From Halosolutus halophilus (GTDB taxonomy: Archaea; Halobacteriota; Halobacteria; Halobacteriales; Natrialbaceae), in assembly GCF_022869805.1 (NCBI RefSeq), contig NZ_CP094974.1, positions 1,798,001 to 1,862,000 of the forward strand: DNA of 64,000 nucleotides. The letters are read 5' to 3'. Of the stretch, positions 7,886 through 16,921 are shown piece after piece (position 1 is the stretch's first letter; each line of letters starts with the position of its first letter). Made by a program: the position numbers and the translations under genes. The notes below the pieces were generated by a model. It saw nothing but the letters and a program-made list of their open reading frames with translations. It had not been told where the DNA came from and made no database searches.

Positions 7886-9781
7886 ATGACCAGATCGGTC
7901 GACGATCCACTCGCGGCGCTGGCGAATCTCCCGACGATCGCGCATCCCACCGTCTCGCCGGACGGCGAGGAAGTCGCCTGCTACTACGACGTCAGCGGGC
8001 GCAACGAACTGCACGTGATCGACGTCGAGACCGGGGAGCGGACGCGGTGGTCGGACGGCGAGGTTCCGCGAAACGCCCGCTGGTTCGTCCAGTGGGGTGC
8101 CGACGGAGACCGCGTGTTCTTCCACCGCGACGAGGCCGGCGACGAACAGAACGATATCTACGCGCTCACCCGCGAGGGCGAGGTCGAACCGATCGTCGAG
8201 ATGGACGGACAGACCGTCATCTACGACGTCGGCACCGACGGCGAGACGCTCCTGTTCGGATCGAATCGCGACGGCCAGATGAACGTGTATCGCCACGCGT
8301 TCGACGGCGACACGACGAAACTCACCGACTACGATCGCGCCGTCCACGGGGCGATCGCCGCGCCGACCGGCGATCGAATCGCGTACGCGACCAACGAGAC
8401 CGACGACTTCGACAATCGGGACGTCTACGTCGCGAACGCCGACGGCTCCGAGCCACGGAACCTCGAGATCGGCGAAGTCGGCGCCGAGGCGATCCCCGTC
8501 GACTGGGGCCCCGACGGCTCGCGATTGCTGGTGGGCGACAACACCGACGACCTCGGACGTGTCGGCGTGTACGATACTGCGGCCGACGATTCCGAGCCGA
8601 TCACCTGGTACGGCGACGGCGAGTACGAGGAGGTGCCGGTTTCGTTCCTCTCCGGCGGCGAGAGGATCTTCGCGGAACGCACCCGCGGTCCCCTCGCGGT
8701 GCCGGTCGTCTACGACGCCGCGACCGGCGAGGGACGCGAACTGGACCTCCCCGAGGGGGTGACGACGCTTCCCCCGATGGGACCGTCCGAGTACGCCGTC
8801 GGCGACGATCGACTGCTCCTGCAGCACACGACGCCGACCCGGCGACCGGAACTGCTCGTGTACGACCTCGAAACGGACGAGTACGAGACGCTGCTGGAGG
8901 CCGAGTACGGCCCGTTCGATCCCGAGGACTTCGCCGACGCGGAGTACGTGACGTTCCGCTCCGACGGCGTTCCGGAGACGCCGGCCAGGGCCGTCGAACA
9001 CGCCCCCTCCGAGGAACTCGAAATCGGCGCGCTCCTGTACGATTCGGGCCAGCGACCGTCGCCGCTCGTCGTCAACCCGCACGGCGGTCCCCGAAGTCGG
9101 GACGACAAGTCGTTCGACCTCTACACGCAGGTACTCGTCTCGCAGGGATTCTCGGTCCTGCAGGTCAACTACCGCGGTTCGACCGGCCGCGGCCGCGAGT
9201 TCGTCGAGCGACTGATCGACGACTGGGGCGGTGCGGAACAGGGCGACGTCGCCACCGCCGTCGAACACGTCCTCGAGACGCGCGACTGGCTCGACGACGA
9301 TCGCGTGGTCGTCTTCGGCGGCTCCTACGGCGGCTACTCGACCTACTGGCAACTCGTGCAGTACCCGGACCTCTACGACGCGGGGATCGCCTGGATCGGC
9401 CTCACCGACCTCGAGGACATGTACGAGAACACGATGCCGCACTTCCGCACCGAACTCATGGAGAAGTACCTCGGGGCGCCCGACGAGAATCCCACCCTCT
9501 ACGAGGAGCGATCGCCGATCACGCACGTCGAGAACCTCTCGGCACCGCTGCTGATCGTCCACGGCGTCTCCGATCATCGCGTCCCCGTTTCGCAGGCCCG
9601 GCTCTTCCGCAACGCGCTCGAGGACGCGGGCTTCGAGGCGGGCGCGAACGGCGACTTCGAGTACCAGGAACTCGGCGAGGAAGGTCACGCCTCGACCGAT
9701 CGAAACCAGAAGCTCCGCATGTTCCGCCAGGTCGGGGAGTTCCTCGATCGACGCGTGCCGGATCGGAGCGACGGCGAGTGA
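7886..9781 (+). CDS. S9-family serine peptidase (acylaminoacyl/prolyl oligopeptidase type)
   Basis: A 631-residue cytoplasmic peptidase. The N-terminal two thirds are a beta-propeller-like region with repeated strands such as APTGDRIAYATNETDDFDNR. The C-terminal third is an alpha/beta hydrolase domain (starting near NPHGGPRSRDD). The nucleophile Ser480 lies in GGSYGGY, the acid is in HGVSDHRVPVSQ and the catalytic His is in EEGHAS. No signal peptide is present. The start at 7886 follows a GC-poor stretch and begins MTRSVDDPLAALANLP, the family start. It probably degrades short peptides. Confidence 0.9.
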   Translation: MTRSVDDPLAALANLPTIAHPTVSPDGEEVACYYDVSGRNELHVIDVETGERTRWSDGEVPRNARWFVQWGADGDRVFFHRDEAGDEQNDIYALTREGEVEPIVEMDGQTVIYDVGTDGETLLFGSNRDGQMNVYRHAFDGDTTKLTDYDRAVHGAIAAPTGDRIAYATNETDDFDNRDVYVANADGSEPRNLEIGEVGAEAIPVDWGPDGSRLLVGDNTDDLGRVGVYDTAADDSEPITWYGDGEYEEVPVSFLSGGERIFAERTRGPLAVPVVYDAATGEGRELDLPEGVTTLPPMGPSEYAVGDDRLLLQHTTPTRRPELLVYDLETDEYETLLEAEYGPFDPEDFADAEYVTFRSDGVPETPARAVEHAPSEELEIGALLYDSGQRPSPLVVNPHGGPRSRDDKSFDLYTQVLVSQGFSVLQVNYRGSTGRGREFVERLIDDWGGAEQGDVATAVEHVLETRDWLDDDRVVVFGGSYGGYSTYWQLVQYPDLYDAGIAWIGLTDLEDMYENTMPHFRTELMEKYLGAPDENPTLYEERSPITHVENLSAPLLIVHGVSDHRVPVSQARLFRNALEDAGFEAGANGDFEYQELGEEGHASTDRNQKLRMFRQVGEFLDRRVPDRSDGE

Positions 9782-9916
9782 GCGCAGGCGCGTCCGGGAT
9801 CCGATCGATCCCCGGACAACCGAACGGCGATCGGTTCGCGAGCCGAGTCGGGAACGGCCACGCCGCCGTCGCCAACGCACAGAGCTAAGAGATCGGAGGA
9901 CGATCTGGGGGACGAA

Positions 9917-11581
9917 ATGCGTCACGCGAAGGGACCACTGCTCACCGTCGACGTCGGTGAGCGGACCGCGACCGAGACGACGATCGACGAGTTACTCGAA
10001 ACCTACGTCGGCGGGCGAGCGGCCGCGACGGCGCTCGCGCACGAACGGATCCCGTTCGACGCGGACCCGTTCGGCCCAGAAAACCGGGCGTACCTGTCGA
10101 CGGGGCCGCTCCAGCAGTCGCAGATGTCCTTTACCGGTCGGATGAACATGACGGGACTGTCGCCGCTGACGGACGGCCTCGTCTCGACCAACGCCGGCGG
10201 CTACCTCTCGCGGAACTTCGTCGGCACCGGGATCAGCGTCCTCGAACTGGTCGGCGAGAGCGACGAGTTGCTCGCCGTCCACGTGCGGGAGGATGGGGTC
10301 ACGTTCGAGGAAATGCCGGACCTCGAGGGGGCGACGGTGCCGGAGACGTCAGACTACGTGCAAGCCCAGCACGACCTCGGGCCCGAACACTGCATCGCGA
10401 TCGGGCCTGCGGGGGAGAACCGCGTCCGCTTCGCCTCGGTGATGACGTTCGACTCGAGAGCATTCGGCCGCGGCGGCCTGGGGGCGGTGCTGGGGGCGAA
10501 GAACGTCAAGTGTGTCACGTTCGAGGGCGACGCGGCGCCGCCGATCGAGATCCCGGATCCGCCCGAGATGGACGTCCACCGCGAAGCGGCCCAGTCGGAC
10601 GACCTGATGCGCCGGCAGGGGACGACGGGCGGCACGGAGTTCATCAACGACAACTTCTCGCTGCCCACCCGCTACTTCCGGGAGTACGAGTTCGAGCACG
10701 CCGCGGACATCGGCGGCGACGCCGTCGAGGAGAAGAAGTACAAGAAGGGCGCGTGTTCGGCCTGCGCGTACGCCTGCAAACTGCCGACGCGGGACGAAGA
10801 GGCGGGCGTCGAGACCGAGGGCCCGGAGTTCGAGACCGTCTACTCCTTCGGCTCGTGCCAGGGGGTCGGCGATATCGTCGAGGTCATGAAAGCGAACGAA
10901 CTCTGCGATACCCTCGGGATGGACACGATCTCCGCCGGCGTCACCGTCGCCGCGTACCTCGACAGCGAGGACGAGTTCGGCAACGCGGCCCTCGCCCAGG
11001 AAGTGACCGAGAAGATCGCCTACCGTGAGGGGATCGGCGATCGGCTCGCGGAGGGGGTCGATCGGTGCCACGACGACCTCGGCGTCGACAACTACACCGT
11101 CAAGGGGATGGAGTTCGCGGCTCACGACGGACGCGTCCTCCACGGCCAGGGACTCTCCTACGCCGTCGCGAACCGCGGGGGCGATCACATGTACGCCGGA
11201 CTACTGAGCCTCGAGTACAGCGGCGAACTCGACCCGGAGGGGACTCTCGGGAAGGCCGAAACCCTCGTCGAAGAGGAGAACGCGTCCGCGTTCCGGGACA
11301 CCGGAATCGTCTGTGCGTTCGGGAGCGACTACGTCACCGACGAGCGCCTCGAGATGCTCTTCGACGCCGACTACGACGATCTGATGGCCGTCGGCGCGGC
11401 GACCGTCCGACTCGAACGCCACTTCAACAACCAGCGCGGGTTCGATCGGGGCGACGATCGACTCCCCTACGAGATCCCGGATCTCGCGGACGCGATCGAG
11501 GAGTACTACGCGGCCAGGGGCTGGGACGACGGGATCGTGCCCGAGGGGACGGTCGAGGCCTCCGTGCCGTCGGCCGACTAA
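9917..11581 (+). CDS. aldehyde ferredoxin oxidoreductase family protein
   Basis: A 554-residue tungsten/molybdenum-bis-pterin enzyme of the AOR family, which oxidises aldehydes to acids with ferredoxin. The [4Fe-4S] ligands are visible as Cys280-x2-Cys283-x3-Cys287 (CSACAYACK), with the distant fourth cysteine Cys466 in GIVCAFGSD. N-terminal pterin-binding features include YVGGRAAATALAHE and FTGRMNMTGLSPLTDG, and MTFDSRAFGRGGLGAVLGAK is the conserved middle segment. It is a little shorter than the roughly 605-residue Pyrococcus enzyme. Substrate and metal are not determinable here. Confidence 0.9.
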   Translation: MRHAKGPLLTVDVGERTATETTIDELLETYVGGRAAATALAHERIPFDADPFGPENRAYLSTGPLQQSQMSFTGRMNMTGLSPLTDGLVSTNAGGYLSRNFVGTGISVLELVGESDELLAVHVREDGVTFEEMPDLEGATVPETSDYVQAQHDLGPEHCIAIGPAGENRVRFASVMTFDSRAFGRGGLGAVLGAKNVKCVTFEGDAAPPIEIPDPPEMDVHREAAQSDDLMRRQGTTGGTEFINDNFSLPTRYFREYEFEHAADIGGDAVEEKKYKKGACSACAYACKLPTRDEEAGVETEGPEFETVYSFGSCQGVGDIVEVMKANELCDTLGMDTISAGVTVAAYLDSEDEFGNAALAQEVTEKIAYREGIGDRLAEGVDRCHDDLGVDNYTVKGMEFAAHDGRVLHGQGLSYAVANRGGDHMYAGLLSLEYSGELDPEGTLGKAETLVEEENASAFRDTGIVCAFGSDYVTDERLEMLFDADYDDLMAVGAATVRLERHFNNQRGFDRGDDRLPYEIPDLADAIEEYYAARGWDDGIVPEGTVEASVPSAD

Positions 11582-11611
11582 ACCGAGTGACGGCTCGACA
11601 GCGGCCCGCCA

Positions 11612-12580
11612 TCACCGCGGCGGCGTTCGTTCCCGTCCTCGAGTGCGGCCGCGGCGCTCGCGTTCGCGGTCGACGAGCCGTCTGATCCGATCGTCCGTCG
11701 GTGGATGGGTCTCGAAGAGCCGGGTCCGGACCTCTTCGTCGTCAGTGTGGACGTACAACGGCGAGAGCAGTCCGTGGCGAGGCTCGGCGGCGCGCTGAAC
11801 CGTCCGGAGCGCGCTGGCGAGCGCGAGGGGGTTCCCGGTGACGACTGCAGCCCGATCGTCCGCGGCGTACTCGCGACGTCGAGAGTGGGCCCGGACGACG
11901 GCGGTTACGAGGAGGAAACAGACGGCGACGGCCCGATCGATCCACCGGAGCGACCGCGCGACGCTCGTGTCGGCCCACGAACCCGGCTGGCCCCGCGCCC
12001 AGGAAACCGCTCGTGCGACGCCCGTAACCGAGAGGGTGATCGGCAGGAGCACCAGGAAGACGACGCCGGCGACCGTCCGGAACAGACTGTACGCGAACGT
12101 CTGGACGAACGCGTCGTGGCTCTCGAGGTGGGCGAGTTCGTGGGCGACCAGCGCCTCGAGTTCGTCGACGGAACACAGGTGACAGAGCGATCGATCGAGG
12201 ACGACGACGCCGGTCCGTGCGGACCCGAGTGCGAACGCGTTCGGGGTCGGCAACGTCGCGACGAGGATCCGCGGGCGGTCGACGTTCAGCAGACCGTCGA
12301 GCCGATCGAGTCGTCGGTAGAACTCTGGGGCGCTGGATCGCGGGAGTTCGGCCGCATCGAGACGTGACAGTAGCTGACGGGTCCCGAACCGATAACCCAG
12401 ATAACCGGCCAACAGGGCGGCGACGACCACGAGGACGAGCGTCGTCAGCGCGTCCGGTGTGGAACGCCAGAGGACGGCCAGACCGAGCGCAGTGAGCGCC
12501 GCGAGACCGAGATACGCGACCAGTACGGAACCCCCGACGAGTGCCAGCAGCACCCGACGTCCGGCTCCTCGAGACGACAT
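11612..12580 (-). CDS. M48-family membrane zinc metalloprotease (HtpX-like)
   Basis: A 322-residue membrane protease. Two hydrophobic segments occupy residues about 10-38 and 43-62. The zinc motif HELAH is at residues 147-151, and the third ligand is probably Glu237 in REYAADDRAA. Two more hydrophobic segments (about 168-190 and 216-230) lie between them. The tail is rich in Arg. This matches HtpX/Ste24-type proteases that degrade damaged membrane proteins. Convergent with the AOR gene. Confidence 0.88.
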   Translation of the reverse strand: MSSRGAGRRVLLALVGGSVLVAYLGLAALTALGLAVLWRSTPDALTTLVLVVVAALLAGYLGYRFGTRQLLSRLDAAELPRSSAPEFYRRLDRLDGLLNVDRPRILVATLPTPNAFALGSARTGVVVLDRSLCHLCSVDELEALVAHELAHLESHDAFVQTFAYSLFRTVAGVVFLVLLPITLSVTGVARAVSWARGQPGSWADTSVARSLRWIDRAVAVCFLLVTAVVRAHSRRREYAADDRAAVVTGNPLALASALRTVQRAAEPRHGLLSPLYVHTDDEEVRTRLFETHPPTDDRIRRLVDRERERRGRTRGRERTPPR

Positions 12581-12652
12581 ACGCTCGCTACGAACGGCTG
12601 GCGGAAACGGGTTTCGACCCGCCGCACTGGGACTGGTGTCGCCGTTCGGGAA

Positions 12653-13585
12653 CTAGTCGGCTGACAGCGCCTCCTCGAGCCGATCTTCGATCGCCGCCAG
12701 TTCCGCGTACAGTTCGTCACCGGCCTCGTCCTGGAGTTCGTCGATCCGCGTCGCGAGCCCCTCGAGTCGGGTCCCCTTCTCGGTCTCGTCGCTTTCGATC
12801 TTCTGGACGTAGACGTCCTCCTCGACGTCGTACACCGCCGACTTCGAGAGGTCGGTGACGGCCAGGACGACGTCGAGTTTGTCCCGATCGACGCCCGTGA
12901 CCCACTCGCGGGGGATACCGTGCTCGTCGAGCGCGTCGAACACGGTCTCCTCGTCCTTCGGTCGGCGGCGTTCGCGAGTGGTCCGGCGAACTGCGCCGAA
13001 CCGGCCGGACAGGCGCTGGTCGAGGCCGAGTCGTTCGAGCAGCGGGTCGCGTACCGTCGTTCGCAGACGATCCGCACCCCGCTGAACGTCCGACAGCAAC
13101 ACGTAGAGATCGGTCAGCGACCCGGTATCGAGCGTTTTCGGCTCCTCCACGTCGCCCTCGAGGCGTTCGACGAAGTCGGCCAGCAGCAGGGCATCGTCGT
13201 GGATCCGCTCGGGCGTAGTTCGCGCCTCGATCGCCGAGATCAGGTACGGGCTCTCGCCCCCGACGGCTCGCTCCGGGTCGTGGGTAATCGCGTCGTCTGT
13301 GACGGTGTACTCCCCCGAGAGTGTCAGGACGGCCGCGTACGGCTCGACCCGCGGCGGCAGATCGTCCACGGGAATCGCCTCGTCGGGGAGCCGATCGACG
13401 AAAACCTCGAACTGCTCCCGCCAGAGGGGCTGTTGCTCGCCGCTGTCGGTGAAGCGAACGGCGATCCGATCCGGGTCGATCGCGTCGATCTCGAACCGGC
13501 GCTCGGAGACCGGTGTGACCAGTTCCGTCCCGGGATCGAGGTCCGCGCAGGCCGCTCGCAGGTCGATCCAGAGATCCTCGTCCAT
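12653..13585 (-). CDS. conserved haloarchaeal protein of unknown function
   Basis: A 310-residue soluble acidic protein beginning MDEDLWIDLRAACADLDPGT. The N-terminal half is predicted beta-rich (FEIDAIDPDRIAVRFTDSGE). The middle (TTVRDPLLERLGLDQRLSGR, then RTTRERRRPKDEETVFDALD) looks like a helical region that could include a helix-turn-helix (DLSKSAVYDVEEDVY). The C-terminal 50 residues are an amphipathic helix or coiled coil. I recognise no named family. The start at 13585 was preferred to an extension of 13 basic residues. It lies 67 nt downstream of the M48 gene start on the same strand and may follow its own promoter. Confidence 0.65.
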   Translation of the reverse strand: MDEDLWIDLRAACADLDPGTELVTPVSERRFEIDAIDPDRIAVRFTDSGEQQPLWREQFEVFVDRLPDEAIPVDDLPPRVEPYAAVLTLSGEYTVTDDAITHDPERAVGGESPYLISAIEARTTPERIHDDALLLADFVERLEGDVEEPKTLDTGSLTDLYVLLSDVQRGADRLRTTVRDPLLERLGLDQRLSGRFGAVRRTTRERRRPKDEETVFDALDEHGIPREWVTGVDRDKLDVVLAVTDLSKSAVYDVEEDVYVQKIESDETEKGTRLEGLATRIDELQDEAGDELYAELAAIEDRLEEALSAD

Positions 13586-13665
13586 ACCGGTCCTACATCG
13601 AGCGCGGCCAAAAAGCGCCCCCACGAACCTGCCGCGCTGTCAGCGGCTACTCGGCCGACGCGACA

Positions 13666-14325
13666 CTACTCTCCGGACGCGACGATCGGTGGCAACTCGG
13701 CGAGCGAGTCCAGCCGGTACGTGGCCTCCGTGTCGCGCTCGCCGCCTTCGTCCTCTCGCAGGAGCAGTGCCGAATCGATGCCGGCGTTGCGGGCCGCCCG
13801 CACGTCGACGGCCCGATCGCCGACGTAGAGTGCAGCGTCGGCGTCCAGCGAGTCCATCGCGGCGTGAACGTTCCGGGGGTCGGGTTTGCGCCGGGCGAGG
13901 CCGTCGGGCGTCAGGGGACACCCGTGGACGGTCTCGAACAGCGATCGCAGTCCGAACCGATCGAGGACTGTCGAGACGACGCCCGGGTGGTTGTCGCTGA
14001 CGATCCCGAGCGGACGATCGAGCGATCGGACGGCGGTGACGTCGTCGTAGACCGAGCGCAGGCCGCGCTCGATCGCCTCCCGCTGCGTTCGGACGAGTTC
14101 CCGCGCCGCCTGCGCACAGAACGCATCGGCGTCGATCCCGAGGCTGCGACACCGCTCGGCGAGCGAGTCGAAGTCGCCGGCGACGAGCGCGAGCAGGGTC
14201 TCGTGGGACGGTCCCGACGCGCCGAGCGCGTCGTAGGTGCGTCCGACGGCGTCGGAGAGCCGATCCCGCGAGGGGGTCTCGACGACGACCCCATCGAAGT
14301 CGAACAGGACCGCGTCGTACTGCAT
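13666..14325 (-). CDS. HAD-superfamily hydrolase (phosphatase)
   Basis: A 219-residue haloacid dehalogenase-type phosphatase. Motif I is VLFDFDGVVVETPS near the N-terminus, with nucleophile Asp9 and acid/base Asp11. Motif II is GIVSDNHPGV. Motif III is the Lys of RRKPDPRNVH, and motif IV is LYVGDRAVDVRAARNAGID. The helical cap lies between motifs I and II. It resembles small-molecule phosphatases of the phosphoglycolate/beta-phosphoglucomutase branch. The physiological substrate is unknown. Confidence 0.88.
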   Translation of the reverse strand: MQYDAVLFDFDGVVVETPSRDRLSDAVGRTYDALGASGPSHETLLALVAGDFDSLAERCRSLGIDADAFCAQAARELVRTQREAIERGLRSVYDDVTAVRSLDRPLGIVSDNHPGVVSTVLDRFGLRSLFETVHGCPLTPDGLARRKPDPRNVHAAMDSLDADAALYVGDRAVDVRAARNAGIDSALLLREDEGGERDTEATYRLDSLAELPPIVASGE

Positions 14326-14394
14326 ACCGGACCGTGCTATTCACTGCGCCGACTTAAGAGTCGGCGGTCCGCATCGATCCCGTCACGACGTCGT

Positions 14395-14676
14395 CTAGCC
14401 GCCGTATACCGACGGAACCAGCCGGATTACGGAATCGGTCTCGACGATCGTCTCGAGCCCGTCCAGGTGCGTGACGTTCTTCCTGTCCCTGGTCACGACG
14501 GTCTCCCCGGCCAGCCCCCCGCCGTCGGCTGCCACGAGACGCCCGTCGAGCGCCGGATACGCCGTCTCGAGGTCGGACAACAGTTCCCCGACGGTCTCGG
14601 CGTCGGTCTCGAACTGGACCGTCTTCTCGCCGACGGCCTCGCGGAACGGGCCGAAGAAGACGCATTCGATTTGCAC
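14395..14676 (-). CDS. ubiquitin-like small archaeal modifier protein (SAMP/MoaD family)
   Basis: A 93-residue beta-grasp protein. The start is typical (MQIECVFFGPFREAVGEKTV), the middle carries the conserved hydrophobic strands (ALDGRLVAADGGG, NVTHLDGLETIVETDSV) and it ends in the diglycine IRLVPSVYGG. That free C-terminal Gly-Gly is adenylated by an E1-like protein for isopeptide conjugation to proteins or for sulfur transfer. The start is a GTG at 14676, because upstream codons are antisense to a neighbouring fossil gene. Similarity in the first strand and loop is closer to the SAMP3 type than SAMP1, but this is by eye. The upstream neighbour on the opposite strand is a degraded hydrolase, so the promoter may lie inside it. 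Confidence 0.8.
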   Translation of the reverse strand: MQIECVFFGPFREAVGEKTVQFETDAETVGELLSDLETAYPALDGRLVAADGGGLAGETVVTRDRKNVTHLDGLETIVETDSVIRLVPSVYGG

Positions 14677-14691
14677 GTGCTGGAATAGTGC

Positions 14692-15398
14692 GTGCCACGT
14701 CTTGTAGCCGATGGTTCGCGCTCGATCGACCGGTCGATCCGGCTGGGAGGTTACGTCGATCGATACCTTCGCAACTGCGTCGACGTCGCCCGCGAGACAG
14801 CGGGAACGGACGCCGTCCACCTCCTCGGCTACTCGGTGAGTGCGCCGCTGGTGGCCGGCTACGCCGCGCTCGCTCCCGACACTGTTCGCACGCTGATCCT
14901 TCAGGGCCTTCAGGGGCCGCCGATCGCGTTCGACGCCGCTGCTCGAGGCCGGATGCTGCTCCGCAAACCCGTCGAATTTCCGGTCACGACCCCGCTCCGG
15001 CTCTGGGACTGGCTCGACGAACTCGTCGTCGAGCCGTCCGGTCGAAAACTCGCCTGGATGGTGGGCGGACCCGACATCCCCGGAGCGGTGTACCGCGAGT
15101 TCGTCGAGGAACTGCTCCTCGGGGATCGTCTGCTTGCCGGTGACTGCGAACTGAACGGCCAGACGATCGACCTCGGACGAATCGACGTTCCCGTGTTACT
15201 CGTGCTCGGCCGCAAGGAGGAGTTCGTCCCGTGCGAGGCGAGCGTACCGCTCTTCGACGCGATCGCCGGTGACGACACTACCACCATCGAGCTACCAGTC
15301 GGCCACTGGGACTCTCGACGGCGGTCGAGCCTCACGAGTCGGGGTGGCCTCGGGTCTGTGACCGGTTCGAACACCGGAGCGACGACTCGGTCGCGTGA
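14692..15398 (+). pseudogene. decayed PhaC-like alpha/beta hydrolase (5'-truncated, 3'-frameshifted)
   Basis: A remnant of a class III poly(3-hydroxyalkanoate) synthase-like alpha/beta hydrolase. The reading begins inside the domain (RSIRLGGYVDRYLRNCVDVA), then LGYSVSAPLVAGYAAL with the nucleophile elbow, and continues through VPVLLVLGRKEEFVPCEASV. The first half of the protein is missing. After PVGH (near 15306) the frame is lost: the original frame runs on as an unlikely Arg/Ser-rich tail. The -1 frame instead gives LGLSTAVEPHESGWPRVCDR and stops at 15396-15398, which is the expected family C-terminus. The elbow residue here is Ser rather than the Cys of true PHA synthases. Confidence 0.7.
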
Positions 15399-15514
15399 TC
15401 GAGCGATCCGGAACTCCCGTCGGCGATCGGAACTGTAGCGCATTCTGTCGGTTTCGTCCAGGAACGGGGACCATCAGTGTGATTCGGTTACTCGAGTCAC
15501 CTGAGTTGAATTAT

Positions 15515-15535
15515 AGAAATGATTATTAACCATAC
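15515..15535 (+). promoter_or_regulatory. putative basal promoter of the subtilase gene
   Basis: An AT-rich block (GATTATTAACC and flanking bases) about 30 nt before the ATG at 15559. This is the spacing of an archaeal BRE/TATA element with a very short leader. Confidence 0.45.
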
Positions 15536-15558
15536 TTCCCTTGGCTTCTGTGTAATTC

Positions 15559-16917
15559 ATGATGGACGACATGCTCGATCGACGGACGGTACTGAAGGGG
15601 ATCGGTGCGGGCGGAATCACGCTCTCGTTTGCGGGACTGGCGTCCGCGGACGGCGAACAGCGGTATCTCGTCCGTGGAAGTACCGGCATCGAGCGACAGG
15701 TTCGTCGCCGGGGGTTTTCCGTCGAACACAGCCTCGCCGACGGGTCGGTGCTCGTCGTCACCGGTGACCAGGAAGCCAGTGACGACCTCGAAGGGATCGA
15801 CGACGTTTCGATCGCAGTCCCGGACTTCGAGTTCGAGTTAGAGGGTCCGGAACTATCCGCGTCGGCCGACGTCGACGTGGGTGACGACGACAGCGGTTCG
15901 GGGAACGGCAAGGCGAAGGGTCAGGACGACGGCTCGGACGCCGAGACTGACGAGGACGGCTGGCCGGCGCTGTTCGATTACCAGTGGGACAAACGCGTCA
16001 CGGCTGCCGACGAGGCCCATGGATGGGCGAGCGGAGACGGCCGTCGACTGGCGATCATCGACACCGGCATCGACCACACCCACCAGGATCTCGGGAACGT
16101 GAACACGGACGCGAGCGCCTCCATCATCGACGGCGAAATCGGTGCCCACACCGGGGACGCGAGCTACCATGGGACCCACGTCGCCGGAATCACGGCGGCG
16201 ACCGGTGCGGTCGGCGTAATCGGCACGGCACCGGACGCCGAACTCGTCTCTGTGCGCGTGTTCGGAGAAGAGGGCGGCGCCACCTTTACCGATATCCTCC
16301 TCGCGATGGAGTACGCCGCCGACGTCGGTGCGGACGCGGCGAACATGAGTATCGGGACGCCACCGATCCCGCCGCAGGGCAACGCCGAGCAGTACCGGGG
16401 CGTGATGGAACCGATCGCACAATACGTCACCTCGCAGGGGACGCTCCTCGTCGGCAGCGCCGGGAACAGCGATGCGAACCTCCAGCAGGGCGGCTTCTTC
16501 ACGCTCCCGAACAGCCTCTCCGGCGTGACGAGCATCAGCGCGACCGGCCCGAACGACGAGCGAACGTTCTACTCCAACTACGGGACCAACGAGATCGACG
16601 TCGGTGCGCCCGGCGGTGGCTACGAAACCCTCGAGAAGAGCCTCTCGGAGGACGAAAACGCGGTCGAGTGGCCCTACCCGACGAACCTCGTGCTCTCGAC
16701 GATTCCCGGAGATAGCTATGACTGGCTCGCCGGGACGTCGATGGCGGCCCCACAGGTCACCGGGACTGCGGGCCTCGTCCGGGATCGGTACCCAGATACA
16801 ACCGCGAAACAGGTGGAGAAGTACATCAAACAGGGTGCCGACCTCGTGAGCGGTGACAGCGATCCCGACCTGGGTGCCGGCCGTCTCAACGCGAAAGACG
16901 CCCTGGACGTCGAGTAG
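15559..16917 (+). CDS. secreted subtilisin-like serine protease (S8, halolysin type)
   Basis: A 452-residue exported protease. Residues 1-30 are a Tat signal (DRRTVLKGIGAGG, cleavage likely after ASA at 30). Residues about 31-98 form an inhibitor-like propeptide, and an acidic Asp/Gly/Ser linker lies at about 100-135. The catalytic triad is Asp168 (IIDTGID), His207 (HGTHVAG) and Ser394 (GTSMAAPQ), with the oxyanion Asn in VGSAGNSD. No C-terminal PKD-type extension is present. The Tat route means export of the folded enzyme, as known for halolysins. It probably supports extracellular protein degradation. Confidence 0.93.
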   Translation: MMDDMLDRRTVLKGIGAGGITLSFAGLASADGEQRYLVRGSTGIERQVRRRGFSVEHSLADGSVLVVTGDQEASDDLEGIDDVSIAVPDFEFELEGPELSASADVDVGDDDSGSGNGKAKGQDDGSDAETDEDGWPALFDYQWDKRVTAADEAHGWASGDGRRLAIIDTGIDHTHQDLGNVNTDASASIIDGEIGAHTGDASYHGTHVAGITAATGAVGVIGTAPDAELVSVRVFGEEGGATFTDILLAMEYAADVGADAANMSIGTPPIPPQGNAEQYRGVMEPIAQYVTSQGTLLVGSAGNSDANLQQGGFFTLPNSLSGVTSISATGPNDERTFYSNYGTNEIDVGAPGGGYETLEKSLSEDENAVEWPYPTNLVLSTIPGDSYDWLAGTSMAAPQVTGTAGLVRDRYPDTTAKQVEKYIKQGADLVSGDSDPDLGAGRLNAKDALDVE

Positions 16918-16921
16918 GGAC

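Noticed and set aside
14692-15438. Intact alpha/beta hydrolase gene of 248 residues
   Set aside because: The tail after PVGH is implausible, and the expected family C-terminus lies in the -1 frame; the N-terminal half is missing.
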